Shown piece by piece: positions 34,454 through 42,515 of a stretch of DNA of 64,000 bases. Origin of the DNA: an uncultured Bacteroidales bacterium (GTDB lineage Bacteria; Bacteroidota; Bacteroidia; Bacteroidales; UBA932); NCBI GenBank assembly GCA_900318445.1, contig ONKO01000010.1, forward strand, positions 81,599-145,598, written 5' to 3'. The notes beneath the pieces were generated by a model. It did not search any database and was not told the origin of the DNA. It worked only from the letters and a program-made list of their open reading frames with translations. Position 1 is the first letter of the stretch. Each line of letters begins with the position of its first letter. The translations under genes were made by a program, and so were the position numbers.

Positions 34454-36868
34454 ATGTCAGTAATTATGAAGCAAAATCCCGAATTTTCCGCCCCTGCGGG
34501 CGTAGAAGTAAATATAATGCCGGTTATCGGTGAAGCCGCCGCCATGAAAGTGGACACCTCGCAGCTTCCCCCGGTGCTGCCGGTACTCACCCTCCGCAAC
34601 GCTGTCATGTTCCCCGGAACCGTCTTCCCCATCACGGTGGGCCGCGAGAAATCCATCAAACTGGTATCGGATGTAGAGGACGGCGACAGCTGGCTGGTAG
34701 CCATTCCCCAGATGGACATTTCCGTGGAAGATCCCGTGGAGGAAGACCTCTGCCGATACGGCACCGTATGTAAGCTCATCAAGACGCTGGAGATGCCCGA
34801 CGGCACCGTCACGGCCATCCTGCAGGGATCGGCCCTGGCCCAGCTGGACACGGTGGTGAGCTACGACCCTTATATCACCGCCCGCGTCAATTTCCTGGAG
34901 GAGATTGTTCCGGCCGATGCCGACGAGCGCGAGCTGCGCGTCCTCGGAGACTCCCTCAAGGAGAAGGCCGCCCTCATCGTGAAGTCTTCGTCGTTTGCCC
35001 CGAAGGAAGCCGTCGGCGCCCTCAACAGCATTGACAACTTCCATTTCCTGGTCAACTTCATTGCAACCACCATCGAGGTGGAGAACTTCCAGGAAAGGGC
35101 CAACCTCTTGGGCGTCACCGACATCCGTGAGCGTGGCATGGCCCTTCTCAAGGTGCTGGACACCCAGACCCAGCTGCTCCGGATCAAGCAGGAGATTAAC
35201 CAGAAGGTCAAGACCGACATCGACCAGCAGCAGAGGGAGTACTACCTGAACAACCAACTGCGCACCATCCAGGAGGAACTGGGCATGGATGAAGGCGAGG
35301 AGTTCGAGAAGATGCGCCGCCGGGCCGATGAAAAGAAGTGGTCCAAGGAAGTGCGCGCCATCTTTGACAAGGAGATGGCCAAACTGGAGAAATACAATCC
35401 CACCTCCCCCGACTACAGCATCCAGCTCACGTACCTTCAGTTCATGCTGGATTTGCCCTGGGGAGAAATGTCCGACGACAACCTGGACCTTGCCCATGCA
35501 CAGGAAGTGCTGGACGAAGACCACTTTGGCCTGGACACCGTCAAGGACCGTATCATCGAGTACCTGGCCGTCCTCAAGCTCAAGGGCAACATGCGCTCCC
35601 CCATCCTGTGCCTGTGGGGCCCTCCCGGAGTGGGCAAGACGTCCCTCGGCAAGTCCATCGCACGCGCCCTCGGCCGAAAATACATCCGTATCTCCCTGGG
35701 CGGCATGCATGACGAAGCCGAGATTCGCGGTCACCGTAAAACCTACGTGGGCGCCCTCCCGGGCCGCATCCTGAGCGGTATCCAGCGTGCAGGCACCTCC
35801 AACCCCGTCATTGTGCTGGACGAGATTGACAAACTGGCCTCCGACTTCAAGGGAGACCCTTCCAGCGCGCTTCTCGAAGCCCTGGATCCGGAGCAGAACA
35901 GTACCTTCCACGACAACTACCTGGACGTGGACTACGACCTCTCGAACGTTCTGTTCATCACCACCGCCAACGGGATTGGCAGCATCCAGCCGGCCCTGAA
36001 GGACCGTATGGAAATGATCAACGTAAGCGGATACCTGGCCGAGGAAAAACTCCAGATCGCCCATAAGTACCTGGTTCCCAAGCAGCTCACCGAGCACGGG
36101 CTCAAGGCCGATGAACTTTCGTTCACCGACGAAGCCCTGCAGCATATCGTGGATGAGTACACCCACGAGAGCGGGGTGCGTACGCTGGAAAAGCAAATTG
36201 CCAAGGTGGCCCGCGTCACCGCCAAGAAGATGGCGCTGGGGCAGGAGTTTCCCCGCGTCATCGGCCCCGAACACCTGAAGGAATACCTGGGCCTTCCCAC
36301 GGCCTTCCACGACAATGTCAAGGGCAACGAGGGCGTAGGCGTCGTCACCGGCCTGGCCTGGACCGAGATGGGCGGCGAAGTCCTCTTCGTGGAAAGCCAG
36401 GTGAGCGACGGAAAGGGGAACCTCTCCATGACGGGCAACCTGGGAGACGTGATGAAGGAAAGCGCCCAGATTGCCTGGCAATACATCAAGGCCCATCCGG
36501 AGCTGGCTTCCATGGACTCCGAGGCCTTCATGAAGAAAGACATCCACATCCACGTGCCCGAGGGCGCCGTGCCCAAGGACGGTCCGTCGGCCGGCATCAC
36601 CATGGTCACCGCCATGGTAAGCGCCCTGCGCGGACAGGCCCCCAAGAGCAGCGTGGCCATGACCGGAGAAATGACCCTGCGCGGCCGCGTACTGCCCGTG
36701 GGCGGCATCAAGGAGAAGATTCTGGCGGCCAAACGCGCCGGCGTCAACACCATCGTCATTTCCGAGGAAAACCGAAAAGATGTGGAGGATATCAAGGATA
36801 TTTACATAAAAGGTCTTATCTTTGTCTATGTGAAAACGATCGCAGACGTGATCGACTTCGTCTTTTAG
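34454..36868 (+). CDS. lon: ATP-dependent protease Lon
   Basis: This 804-residue Lon protease of LonA type degrades damaged and regulatory proteins. The N-terminal LAN domain begins LPVLTLRNAVMFPGTVFP near residue 45, the Walker A motif is WGPPGVGKTSLGKSIARALG near 390, and Walker B is PVIVLDEIDKLASD near 453. The Ser-Lys dyad is Ser712 in PKDGPSAGITM and Lys755 in GGIKEKILAAKRAG. Three in-frame GGCCGATG octamers lie in it. ung follows 3 bases downstream. Confidence 0.97.
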   Translation: MSVIMKQNPEFSAPAGVEVNIMPVIGEAAAMKVDTSQLPPVLPVLTLRNAVMFPGTVFPITVGREKSIKLVSDVEDGDSWLVAIPQMDISVEDPVEEDLCRYGTVCKLIKTLEMPDGTVTAILQGSALAQLDTVVSYDPYITARVNFLEEIVPADADERELRVLGDSLKEKAALIVKSSSFAPKEAVGALNSIDNFHFLVNFIATTIEVENFQERANLLGVTDIRERGMALLKVLDTQTQLLRIKQEINQKVKTDIDQQQREYYLNNQLRTIQEELGMDEGEEFEKMRRRADEKKWSKEVRAIFDKEMAKLEKYNPTSPDYSIQLTYLQFMLDLPWGEMSDDNLDLAHAQEVLDEDHFGLDTVKDRIIEYLAVLKLKGNMRSPILCLWGPPGVGKTSLGKSIARALGRKYIRISLGGMHDEAEIRGHRKTYVGALPGRILSGIQRAGTSNPVIVLDEIDKLASDFKGDPSSALLEALDPEQNSTFHDNYLDVDYDLSNVLFITTANGIGSIQPALKDRMEMINVSGYLAEEKLQIAHKYLVPKQLTEHGLKADELSFTDEALQHIVDEYTHESGVRTLEKQIAKVARVTAKKMALGQEFPRVIGPEHLKEYLGLPTAFHDNVKGNEGVGVVTGLAWTEMGGEVLFVESQVSDGKGNLSMTGNLGDVMKESAQIAWQYIKAHPELASMDSEAFMKKDIHIHVPEGAVPKDGPSAGITMVTAMVSALRGQAPKSSVAMTGEMTLRGRVLPVGGIKEKILAAKRAGVNTIVISEENRKDVEDIKDIYIKGLIFVYVKTIADVIDFVF

Positions 36869-36871
36869 GCA

Positions 36872-37540
36872 ATGGACGTCAAGATTGAACCATCCTGGAA
36901 AGACGCACTGGCACCGGAGTTCGAAAAACCGTACTTTGAAGGGCTGGTGCGCTTTCTGCATCAGGAAAAGGCAGCCGGAAAGGTCATATACCCTCCCGGC
37001 AGCCTTATTTTCCGTGCGTTCGAGCTCACGCCCGTGGACCAGGTGAAAGTGGTCATCCTGGGGCAGGACCCCTACCACAATCCCGGAGAAGCCATGGGCC
37101 TGTCCTTTTCGGTCCCCGACGGCGTAAAAATGCCGCCCTCGCTCCGCAATATATATAAGGAGATTGAGACGGATCTCGGCATCCGCATGAGCGGCCGTCC
37201 CAACCTGGAAGGCTGGGCCCGCCAGGGCGTCCTCCTCCTCAACAGCTTCCTGACGGTGGAGGCCGGGATAGCCGCCTCGCACCGTAACATCGGCTGGCAG
37301 GAATTCACCGACGCAGTCATCCGTTACCTGTCGGAGAACAAAAACGGCATCGTGTTCCTCCTGTGGGGCAACTTTGCCAAGGCAAAAGCCTCGCTCATTG
37401 ATCCGTCGCGGCACCATGTGCTCATGGCCGCCCACCCCTCCCCCCTCGCGGGCGGGGCCTTCTTCGGCTGCCGTCATTTTTCGAAGACCAACCAGCTCCT
37501 CGCCGCCGAGGGCAAAACTCCCATCAACTGGCAACTATGA
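36872..37540 (+). CDS. ung: Uracil-DNA glycosylase
   Basis: This 222-residue family 1 UDG removes uracil from DNA. The water-activating loop GQDPYHNPGEAMGLSFSV (catalytic Asp near residue 64) and the DNA-intercalation loop HPSPLAGGAFFG are both present, and LLLNSFLTVEAG lies between. Length is normal. It overlaps coaD by 4 bases and follows lon by 3, so lon-ung-coaD and the thioredoxin-like gene form one rightward unit. Confidence 0.97.
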   Translation: MDVKIEPSWKDALAPEFEKPYFEGLVRFLHQEKAAGKVIYPPGSLIFRAFELTPVDQVKVVILGQDPYHNPGEAMGLSFSVPDGVKMPPSLRNIYKEIETDLGIRMSGRPNLEGWARQGVLLLNSFLTVEAGIAASHRNIGWQEFTDAVIRYLSENKNGIVFLLWGNFAKAKASLIDPSRHHVLMAAHPSPLAGGAFFGCRHFSKTNQLLAAEGKTPINWQL

Positions 37541-37995
37541 AACGTATTGCGCTCTTTCCCGGGTCCTTCGACCCTTTCACGGCCGGGCATCTGAATATCC
37601 TCAGACGCGCCCTCACCATGTTCGATGAAGTGGTGGTCGCGGTGGGCATCAACCAGGACAAACGCGGTTTCTTTGACATGGAAAAGCGCGTGGACATCAT
37701 CCGGCAGGCCACAAACGGCATGGACGGCGTGCGCATTATCCAGTACGACAACCTCACCATCGACACATGCCGGCAGCTGGGCATCCGCCATATCGTGCGC
37801 GGCGTACGCAACATGATTGACTTCGAGACCGAGCGTTCCATCTCTGACGCCAACCGCAGGCTGGCCCCCGAAATCGAAACCATCATCATCCCTACCGCAC
37901 AGGAATTCGCGCACATTTCGTCATCGGCCGTACGCGATATCCTCAAGCACGGAGGAGACTACTCGGCGTTTATTCCTGAAGGCGTAGAATTATGA
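37537..37995 (+). CDS. coaD: Phosphopantetheine adenylyltransferase
   Basis: This 152-residue enzyme catalyses the penultimate step of CoA synthesis, adding AMP to 4'-phosphopantetheine. The nucleotidyltransferase motif FPGSFDPFTAGHLNIL has the (T/H)xGH signature, and the C-terminal FAHISSSAVRDILKHGGD is the second conserved block. RGVRNMIDFETE matches the substrate loop. Both ends overlap neighbours by 4 bases. Confidence 0.97.
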   Translation: MKRIALFPGSFDPFTAGHLNILRRALTMFDEVVVAVGINQDKRGFFDMEKRVDIIRQATNGMDGVRIIQYDNLTIDTCRQLGIRHIVRGVRNMIDFETERSISDANRRLAPEIETIIIPTAQEFAHISSSAVRDILKHGGDYSAFIPEGVEL

Positions 37996-39446
37996 GAAAA
38001 TGGATTACAGCCGCACTTCTGTGCGCCGTTTCCTGGAGCCTGCATGCCCAGGAGCCCTATCCCGAACTGGGGGCCAAGCTGGAAGAATACTTCACGGCCC
38101 TGGCCGGAGAAACCGCCGCGGTCCAGAGCGCAGAGTGCGACTATCTCATTGACTCGTGCCAGGATTCCCTTGTTCGCCAGTACGTAGCCATCAAAATCTA
38201 CGACCACTATCTCCGCTCCCAGATCATGGGAGACGACGCCGTGGCCGTGCACATCGCAGACAAATGGTTCCTCTCCGGCGCCGTCGCCATGAAGACGGAG
38301 GAAGACCTGATGAACGCGCGCATCTTCGCGGAATTCAACCGTTCTTCGCTCATCGGGGCCGATGCTCCTTCGCTCACCCTGTTTGCTCCGGACGGAAGCA
38401 CCGTGGATGTCCCGGCATCCGGCGGGTACAGCGTGCTGTATTTCTACGATACCGGCTGCTCGACCTGCAAGCTGGAAACCGCCCGCCTGAAAAGGCTGGT
38501 GGAAGAGGCCGAATATCCGCTGGATATCTATGCCATTTATACGGGGCAGGATGCCGATGCCTGGAAAACCTGGCGTGAAGGCTTTGAAGGCGTGACCCAC
38601 CTGTGGGACCCTTCGCTCAGCTCCGACTGGCAGCGAAAATACGGCATTCTCAAAACCCCGGGGCTGTTCCTTGTATCCCCCGCTGGCAAAATCCTGGGCC
38701 GCGGGCTGGACACCCCTGCCCTTCGGATTCTCCTGAACCAGCAGTACTCCAAGGGAAAGTACCTCTACGGAGAAACGCTCCAGATGGAGCGCTACCGCCA
38801 ACTTTTCAGCGCCTACGGAGATACCCTGAAGGTTTCCCACATCCTGGACGTAGCCGATTACCTGGCGGCCCGCACCTTCGGAGAGGGAGACCAGGATTCC
38901 TTCAAACAGATTGCCGGAGACTTCCTTTACTATCTTTCCTCCCGAAAGGAGGAGGTCTACAAGGACGCCTGCAAACCTTTCATTGACAGATACATCAAGG
39001 CGCTTCCGGAGGTATGGAACACCGACGAAGACAAGGCACAGGTAGTTTCACTGGGAGAAATGCTCGAAGACCTCACCACCCGCACACCGGCCGGTTCGGT
39101 AGTTCCTGACCTTGCCGTACACGGCACGCTGCGCCGCAAACCCTGCCTTTTCCGGAAAGGCAGCAAGGAAGGCGTGTTCCCGCTTCGGCGGCTCAAGGGC
39201 AATCCCGCCTACATTCTCTTCTATACCGGGGACTGTCCTTACTGCCGCGAGACCCTGGAGGCCGTGGATGCCCTGGTAAAAAAGGACCGCCGCGTGAAAG
39301 TCCTGGTGGTGGACATGGATGCCCTGTTTACCGATTATCCTGAGGAAGCCCGCCTCATGCTGGACACCTTCGACCTTTCCGGAATGCCGTTTGTACTGCA
39401 GCTGGACCGGGGGGGCGTGGTCCGGCACCGGTACGTAAAATTATAA
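37992..39446 (+). CDS. Exported protein with two thioredoxin-like domains
   Basis: This 484-residue protein starts with a signal peptide (MRKWITAALLCAVSWSLHAQ), so it is periplasmic. An all-helical region (residues about 25-115) precedes a first thioredoxin-like domain with YFYDTGCSTCKLETARL (CSTC near residue 157), and a second domain near the C-terminus has LFYTGDCPYCRETLEAV (CPYC near 415). The layout resembles DUF5106-type oxidoreductases of Bacteroidota. Two separate CXXC sites suggest electron relay or substrate reduction in the periplasm; dsbD, a possible donor, lies about 18 kb away. Confidence 0.8.
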   Translation: MRKWITAALLCAVSWSLHAQEPYPELGAKLEEYFTALAGETAAVQSAECDYLIDSCQDSLVRQYVAIKIYDHYLRSQIMGDDAVAVHIADKWFLSGAVAMKTEEDLMNARIFAEFNRSSLIGADAPSLTLFAPDGSTVDVPASGGYSVLYFYDTGCSTCKLETARLKRLVEEAEYPLDIYAIYTGQDADAWKTWREGFEGVTHLWDPSLSSDWQRKYGILKTPGLFLVSPAGKILGRGLDTPALRILLNQQYSKGKYLYGETLQMERYRQLFSAYGDTLKVSHILDVADYLAARTFGEGDQDSFKQIAGDFLYYLSSRKEEVYKDACKPFIDRYIKALPEVWNTDEDKAQVVSLGEMLEDLTTRTPAGSVVPDLAVHGTLRRKPCLFRKGSKEGVFPLRRLKGNPAYILFYTGDCPYCRETLEAVDALVKKDRRVKVLVVDMDALFTDYPEEARLMLDTFDLSGMPFVLQLDRGGVVRHRYVKL

Positions 39447-39449
39447 GCC

Positions 39450-39683
39450 ATGGCCCGTAAGAAAAAGACCATTCCCGGGGTAGACCCTGCCTACCTGGAA
39501 AAGCAGAAAGCGCTCCTTCTAAGAAAGAACCGCCATGTGCTGTATTTCAACGACAGCGAGCTTGCGGCCATCAACGAGTACTGCACCCGCTTCAAGGTAC
39601 ACGCCAAAAGCGCCCTGTTCCGCGAAGCCATCATGTCCAAGATTCTCTCAGAACTGGAAGAAAATCATCCTACCTTGTTCTGA
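39450..39683 (+). CDS. Small basic protein, ribbon-helix-helix-like
   Basis: A 77-residue protein with a lysine-rich start (MARKKKTIPGVDPAYLEKQK) and a second half (VLYFNDSELAAINEYCTRF, then KSALFREAIMSKILSEL) that reads like a strand followed by two helices, the pattern of ribbon-helix-helix DNA-binding proteins. It lies 3 bases after the two-thioredoxin gene and just before tRNA-Gln. I do not recognise a named family; DNA binding is an inference. Confidence 0.65.
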   Translation: MARKKKTIPGVDPAYLEKQKALLLRKNRHVLYFNDSELAAINEYCTRFKVHAKSALFREAIMSKILSELEENHPTLF

Positions 39684-39697
39684 TTAAAAAATAATCG

Positions 39698-39705
39698 TAT
39701 CTTTG
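39698..39705 (+). promoter_or_regulatory. Putative promoter -7 box for tRNA-Gln
   Basis: TATCTTTG is the strongest form of the Bacteroidota -7 box. It lies 12 bases before the mature tRNA 5' end. Confidence 0.65.
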
Positions 39706-39716
39706 CAGCCCGGTAT

Positions 39717-39787
39717 TGAACTGTGGTGTAATGGTAGCACTAGGGATTTTGGTTCCCTCAGTCAGCGTTCGAATCGCTGCAGTTCAA
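39717..39787 (+). tRNA. tRNA-Gln (anticodon TTG)
   Basis: The acceptor arms TGAACTG (39717-39723) and CAGTTCA (39780-39786) pair fully. The anticodon loop ATTTTGG places TTG centrally between AGGG and CCCT arms, and the T-loop has GTTCGAATC. CCA is not encoded. Confidence 0.92.
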
Positions 39788-39830
39788 CAAAAAGGCCCCT
39801 TTTTGAAGGGGCTTTTTTGTTGAACTGCAG
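39777..39830 (+). terminator. Terminator hairpin that includes the tRNA-Gln 3' end
   Basis: The core GCCCCTT / AAGGGGC (39795-39801 and 39806-39812) with six T is an ordinary terminator. The pairing continues outward so that 39777-39801 matches 39806-39830 at 24 of 25 positions, taking in the last 10 bases of the tRNA (CTGCAGTTCA). Confidence 0.85.
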
Positions 39831-39835
39831 GGCAG

Positions 39836-39919
39836 CGGAGCTGCCCGCTTCCTTACGTTACCCCCACCCCAAACCCCTCCCCTCGGGGGAGGGGCTGGAA
39901 AAAGCCCTGCGGGCTTTTT
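39836..39919. repeat. tRNA-linked GC-rich dispersed repeat with hairpins
   Basis: After a short GGGCAGCGGAGCTGCCC-type hairpin comes ACGTTACCCCC, then the palindrome CCCCTCCCC-TCG-GGGGAGGGG (39874-39894) and a terminator-like AAAAAGCCC-TGC-GGGCTTTTT (39899-39919). The ACGTTACCCCC plus palindrome block recurs after tRNA-Leu at 55102-55138. Together with the tRNA, its terminator and the aspA promoter it accounts for the 334-base gap 39684-40017. Confidence 0.75.
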
Positions 39920-39980
39920 GGGGAGGCGACAGTGAATATCTGCCGTAAAATAGGGGTTAGGAAATGCAATTTATAATTGG

Positions 39981-39988
39981 TAACTTTG
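39981..39988 (+). promoter_or_regulatory. Putative promoter -7 box for aspA
   Basis: TAACTTTG fits TAnnTTTG and lies 30 bases upstream of the aspA ATG. Confidence 0.55.
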
Positions 39989-40017
39989 TAGATACACAAT
40001 TCCATTAACCTGTAACT

Positions 40018-41430
40018 ATGTCAGAACAAAAATTCAGGGTCGAGAGCGACCTTATTGGAGAACTTCAGGTTCCTGCCGATGCCTACTATGGTGTACAGAC
40101 CCAGCGCGCCATCAACAATTACAAGATTTCCACCACACATATGTACGACTATCCGGAGTACATCATTGCCATGGCCTATGTGAAGATGGCCGCAGCGGCT
40201 GCCAACACCGAGCTGGGCGTGCTCCCGAAGGAAATCGGCGAGGCTATCATTGCGGCCTGCAAGGAAATTGTGGGCGGCAAGCTGTGGGACCAGTTCCCCG
40301 TGGATATGATGCAGGGCGGCGCCGGCACCTCCGTGAACATGAACGCCAACGAGGTTATCGCCAACCGCGCCCTGGAACTGATGGGTCACAAGAAGGGCGA
40401 GTACCAGTACTGCTCCCCCAACGACCACGTCAACTGTGCTCAAAGCACCAACGACGCTTACCCGACGGCCTTCCGCTACACGTTCTTCCGCATGAACCGT
40501 CACCTGGAAACGGCCCTGAACGAGCTCATCGCAGCCTTCCGCGCCAAAGGTGAGGAATTCAAGGACATCATCAAGATGGGACGCACCCAGCTGCAGGATG
40601 CCGTTCCCATGACTTCCGGCCAGGAGTTCAACGCCTTTGCCAACAACTTGGAAGAAGAAATCGCCAACCTCAACCGCAACGCCGTTCTCCTGAAGGAGAT
40701 CAACATGGGAGGTACCGCCATCGGCACAGGCCTCAACGCCGTTCCCGGTTTTGCCGAGCTTTGCACCCGCCGCATGAGCGAGTTCTCCGGAGACACCTTC
40801 GAGAAGGCCCCCGACCTGGTGGAGGCAACGCCCGATACCGGCGCCTACGTAAGCTACTCGGCCGCCCTCAAGCGTCTGGCCGTGAAGCTTTCCAAGATTT
40901 GCAACGACCTTCGACTGATGGCTTCCGGTCCCCGCTGCGGCCTGCACGAGATCAACCTCCCCGCCATGGCACCCGGTTCCTCCATCATGCCCGGCAAGGT
41001 GAACCCGGTCATTCCCGAAGTGACCAACCAGGTGTGCTTCAAGGTCATCGGCAACGATACCGCCGTGTGCTTCGCCGCCGAGGCCGGCCAGCTGCAGCTC
41101 AACGTGATGGAACCCGTGATTGCCCAGTGCATCCTGGAAAGCCAGACCTGGCTCATCAATGCCATGAACACCCTTCGCACCAAGTGCATCGAGGGCATCA
41201 CCGTCAATGCGGACCACTGTTACGAGATGGTGAAGCACTCTATTGGCATTGTCACGGCCCTGAACCCGTACATCGGCTATAAGAATTCCACCAAGGTGGC
41301 CAAGGAAGCCCTGGAAACCGGCCGCAGCGTCTACGACCTGGTGCTGGAGCACGGCCTCATGACCCAGGAAAAGCTGGACGAAGCCCTGGATCCCAAGGCC
41401 ATGACCGCCAGCCACGCCCTCCTGAAGTAA
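40018..41430 (+). CDS. aspA: Aspartate ammonia-lyase
   Basis: This 470-residue enzyme of the fumarase II/aspartase superfamily interconverts aspartate with fumarate and ammonia. The signature loop [20 protein letters not shown] near residue 320 with its catalytic serine, [20 protein letters not shown], and [17 protein letters not shown] are all present. [22 protein letters not shown] at the start and [20 protein letters not shown] near the end favour aspartase over fumarase C. Its product fumarate can enter the fumarate reductase route; a class I fumarase is about 3 kb away. Confidence 0.93.
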   Translation: MSEQKFRVESDLIGELQVPADAYYGVQTQRAINNYKISTTHMYDYPEYIIAMAYVKMAAAAANTELGVLPKEIGEAIIAACKEIVGGKLWDQFPVDMMQGGAGTSVNMNANEVIANRALELMGHKKGEYQYCSPNDHVNCAQSTNDAYPTAFRYTFFRMNRHLETALNELIAAFRAKGEEFKDIIKMGRTQLQDAVPMTSGQEFNAFANNLEEEIANLNRNAVLLKEINMGGTAIGTGLNAVPGFAELCTRRMSEFSGDTFEKAPDLVEATPDTGAYVSYSAALKRLAVKLSKICNDLRLMASGPRCGLHEINLPAMAPGSSIMPGKVNPVIPEVTNQVCFKVIGNDTAVCFAAEAGQLQLNVMEPVIAQCILESQTWLINAMNTLRTKCIEGITVNADHCYEMVKHSIGIVTALNPYIGYKNSTKVAKEALETGRSVYDLVLEHGLMTQEKLDEALDPKAMTASHALLK

Positions 41431-41464
41431 TCGCGCACCCCGCCTAATCGGCTCAGCGCCAATG

Positions 41465-41514
41465 TTTTAAGTTTTTCTCTTTCGGCTGATCGGCCTAAAG
41501 AGAAAAACTTAAAA
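41465..41514. terminator. Hairpin, copy 2 of the dispersed terminator-like element
   Basis: A 22-bp stem with one mismatch pairs 41465-41486 with 41493-41514 (core TTTTTCTCTTT / AAAGAGAAAAA) around a TGATCG loop. It follows aspA. Loop and stem are near-identical to copy 1 at 30256. Confidence 0.85.
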
Positions 41515-41589
41515 CGTTAATAGACAGCAATTTAACAAGATATCGCAAAATTTTACTACCTTGTATTGCAAAGTACCAAATAAAATTTA

Positions 41590-41597
41590 TATCTTTG
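41590..41597 (+). promoter_or_regulatory. Putative promoter -7 box for the PspC-PadR cluster
   Basis: TATCTTTG lies 22 bases before the first PspC gene, giving a leader of about 15 bases. Confidence 0.65.
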
Positions 41598-41618
41598 CAT
41601 TGAAAAATACTTTGCAAG

Positions 41619-42179
41619 ATGAAGAAAGTTATCAATGTTTCGCTGGCAGGGCGCAGCTTCACGCTGGAGGAAGACGCTTACAACCGTCTCACAAGCTACC
41701 TGGAGCACTATAAGGCCCGTCTTACCGTCACGGAGAGCCAGAAGGAGGAAGTGATGGAGGAGATGGAGGGCCGCATCGCCGAGCTCTTCTATGAAGAGAC
41801 GGGTGCGGCGGGAAGGGTTGTCACGCTGTCCAACGTGGAGCGCGTGGCCGCTACGCTCGGAATGCCCGACGGGGCCGATGAAAATGCCTCGGGCTGGACC
41901 GGTCCCACCCCTGCCGCAGAGAAAACGCTGTACCGGGATCCCGACGACAAGAAGATCGCCGGCATCTGCTCCGGTCTGGCCCTGCACCTGGATGTGGATG
42001 TAACGCTGGTGCGTATCGTATTCCTCCTGGCCCTTATCTTTGGCAGTGCCGGTTTCTGGGTGTACATCATCCTCTGGATTGCCATTCCCCTGGCCGATAC
42101 GCCCGCCAAGAAGTGCGCCATGCGCGGAATCCCTCCCACACCGGCCAACATGTCCCGTTTTACCACCTATACCCGATAG
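41619..42179 (+). CDS. PspC-domain protein with N-terminal helical module
   Basis: A 186-residue membrane protein. Residues 1-85 are a soluble helical module (SLAGRSFTLEEDAYNRLTSY, then EEMEGRIAELFYEETG), and residues about 105-165 are a PspC domain: LYRDPDDKKIAGICSGLALH, the helix LVRIVFLLALIFGSAGFW and then YIILWIAIPLA. In Bacteroidales such proteins accompany PadR regulators. A paralogue with the same N-terminal module follows two genes on. PspC proteins respond to membrane stress in Proteobacteria; the function here is open. Confidence 0.88.
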   Translation: MKKVINVSLAGRSFTLEEDAYNRLTSYLEHYKARLTVTESQKEEVMEEMEGRIAELFYEETGAAGRVVTLSNVERVAATLGMPDGADENASGWTGPTPAAEKTLYRDPDDKKIAGICSGLALHLDVDVTLVRIVFLLALIFGSAGFWVYIILWIAIPLADTPAKKCAMRGIPPTPANMSRFTTYTR

Positions 42180-42182
42180 CCT

Positions 42183-42512
42183 ATGGAAAGTAACAGCGAA
42201 AACGTCCGCTCCCAAATGCGGAAAGGCGTGCTGGAATACTGCATCCTGCTCATTCTCAGCCGCAAGGAAGCCTATGCTTCCAGCATCCTGGAAGAGCTCA
42301 AAGCCGCCAATATGCTGGTGGTGGAAGGTACCCTGTATCCCCTGCTCATCCGGCAGAAGAACCAGGGGCTCCTGAGCTACCGCTGGGAAGAGTCTACCCA
42401 GGGGCCGCCCCGTAAATATTACGTCATCACCGCCAAGGGCCGGGAGCAGCTCGCCGAGATGGATGCTGCCTGGCAGGAACTGGTAAACAGCATTGAAACC
42501 TTAAAGAAGTAA
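42183..42512 (+). CDS. PadR family transcriptional regulator
   Basis: This 109-residue winged-helix regulator has the PadR layout: QMRKGVLEYCILLILSRKEA, then LLVVEGTLYPLLIRQKNQGL-like recognition and wing segments (LYPLLIRQKNQGLLSYRWEE), and GPPRKYYVITAKGREQLAEM. It is the short form without the long C-terminal dimer helix. It lies 3 bases from each of two PspC genes, so it most likely controls this cluster. Confidence 0.93.
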   Translation: MESNSENVRSQMRKGVLEYCILLILSRKEAYASSILEELKAANMLVVEGTLYPLLIRQKNQGLLSYRWEESTQGPPRKYYVITAKGREQLAEMDAAWQELVNSIETLKK

Positions 42513-42515
42513 CCT

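Noticed and set aside
34457-37534. 1025-codon open frame opposite lon and ung
   Set aside because: It is again antisense to two clear genes, with His/Gly/Val-rich text and no promoter.
40018-41430. Fumarase C instead of aspartase
   Set aside because: The N-terminal and C-terminal conserved segments match aspartases better, and a class I fumarase is encoded nearby.
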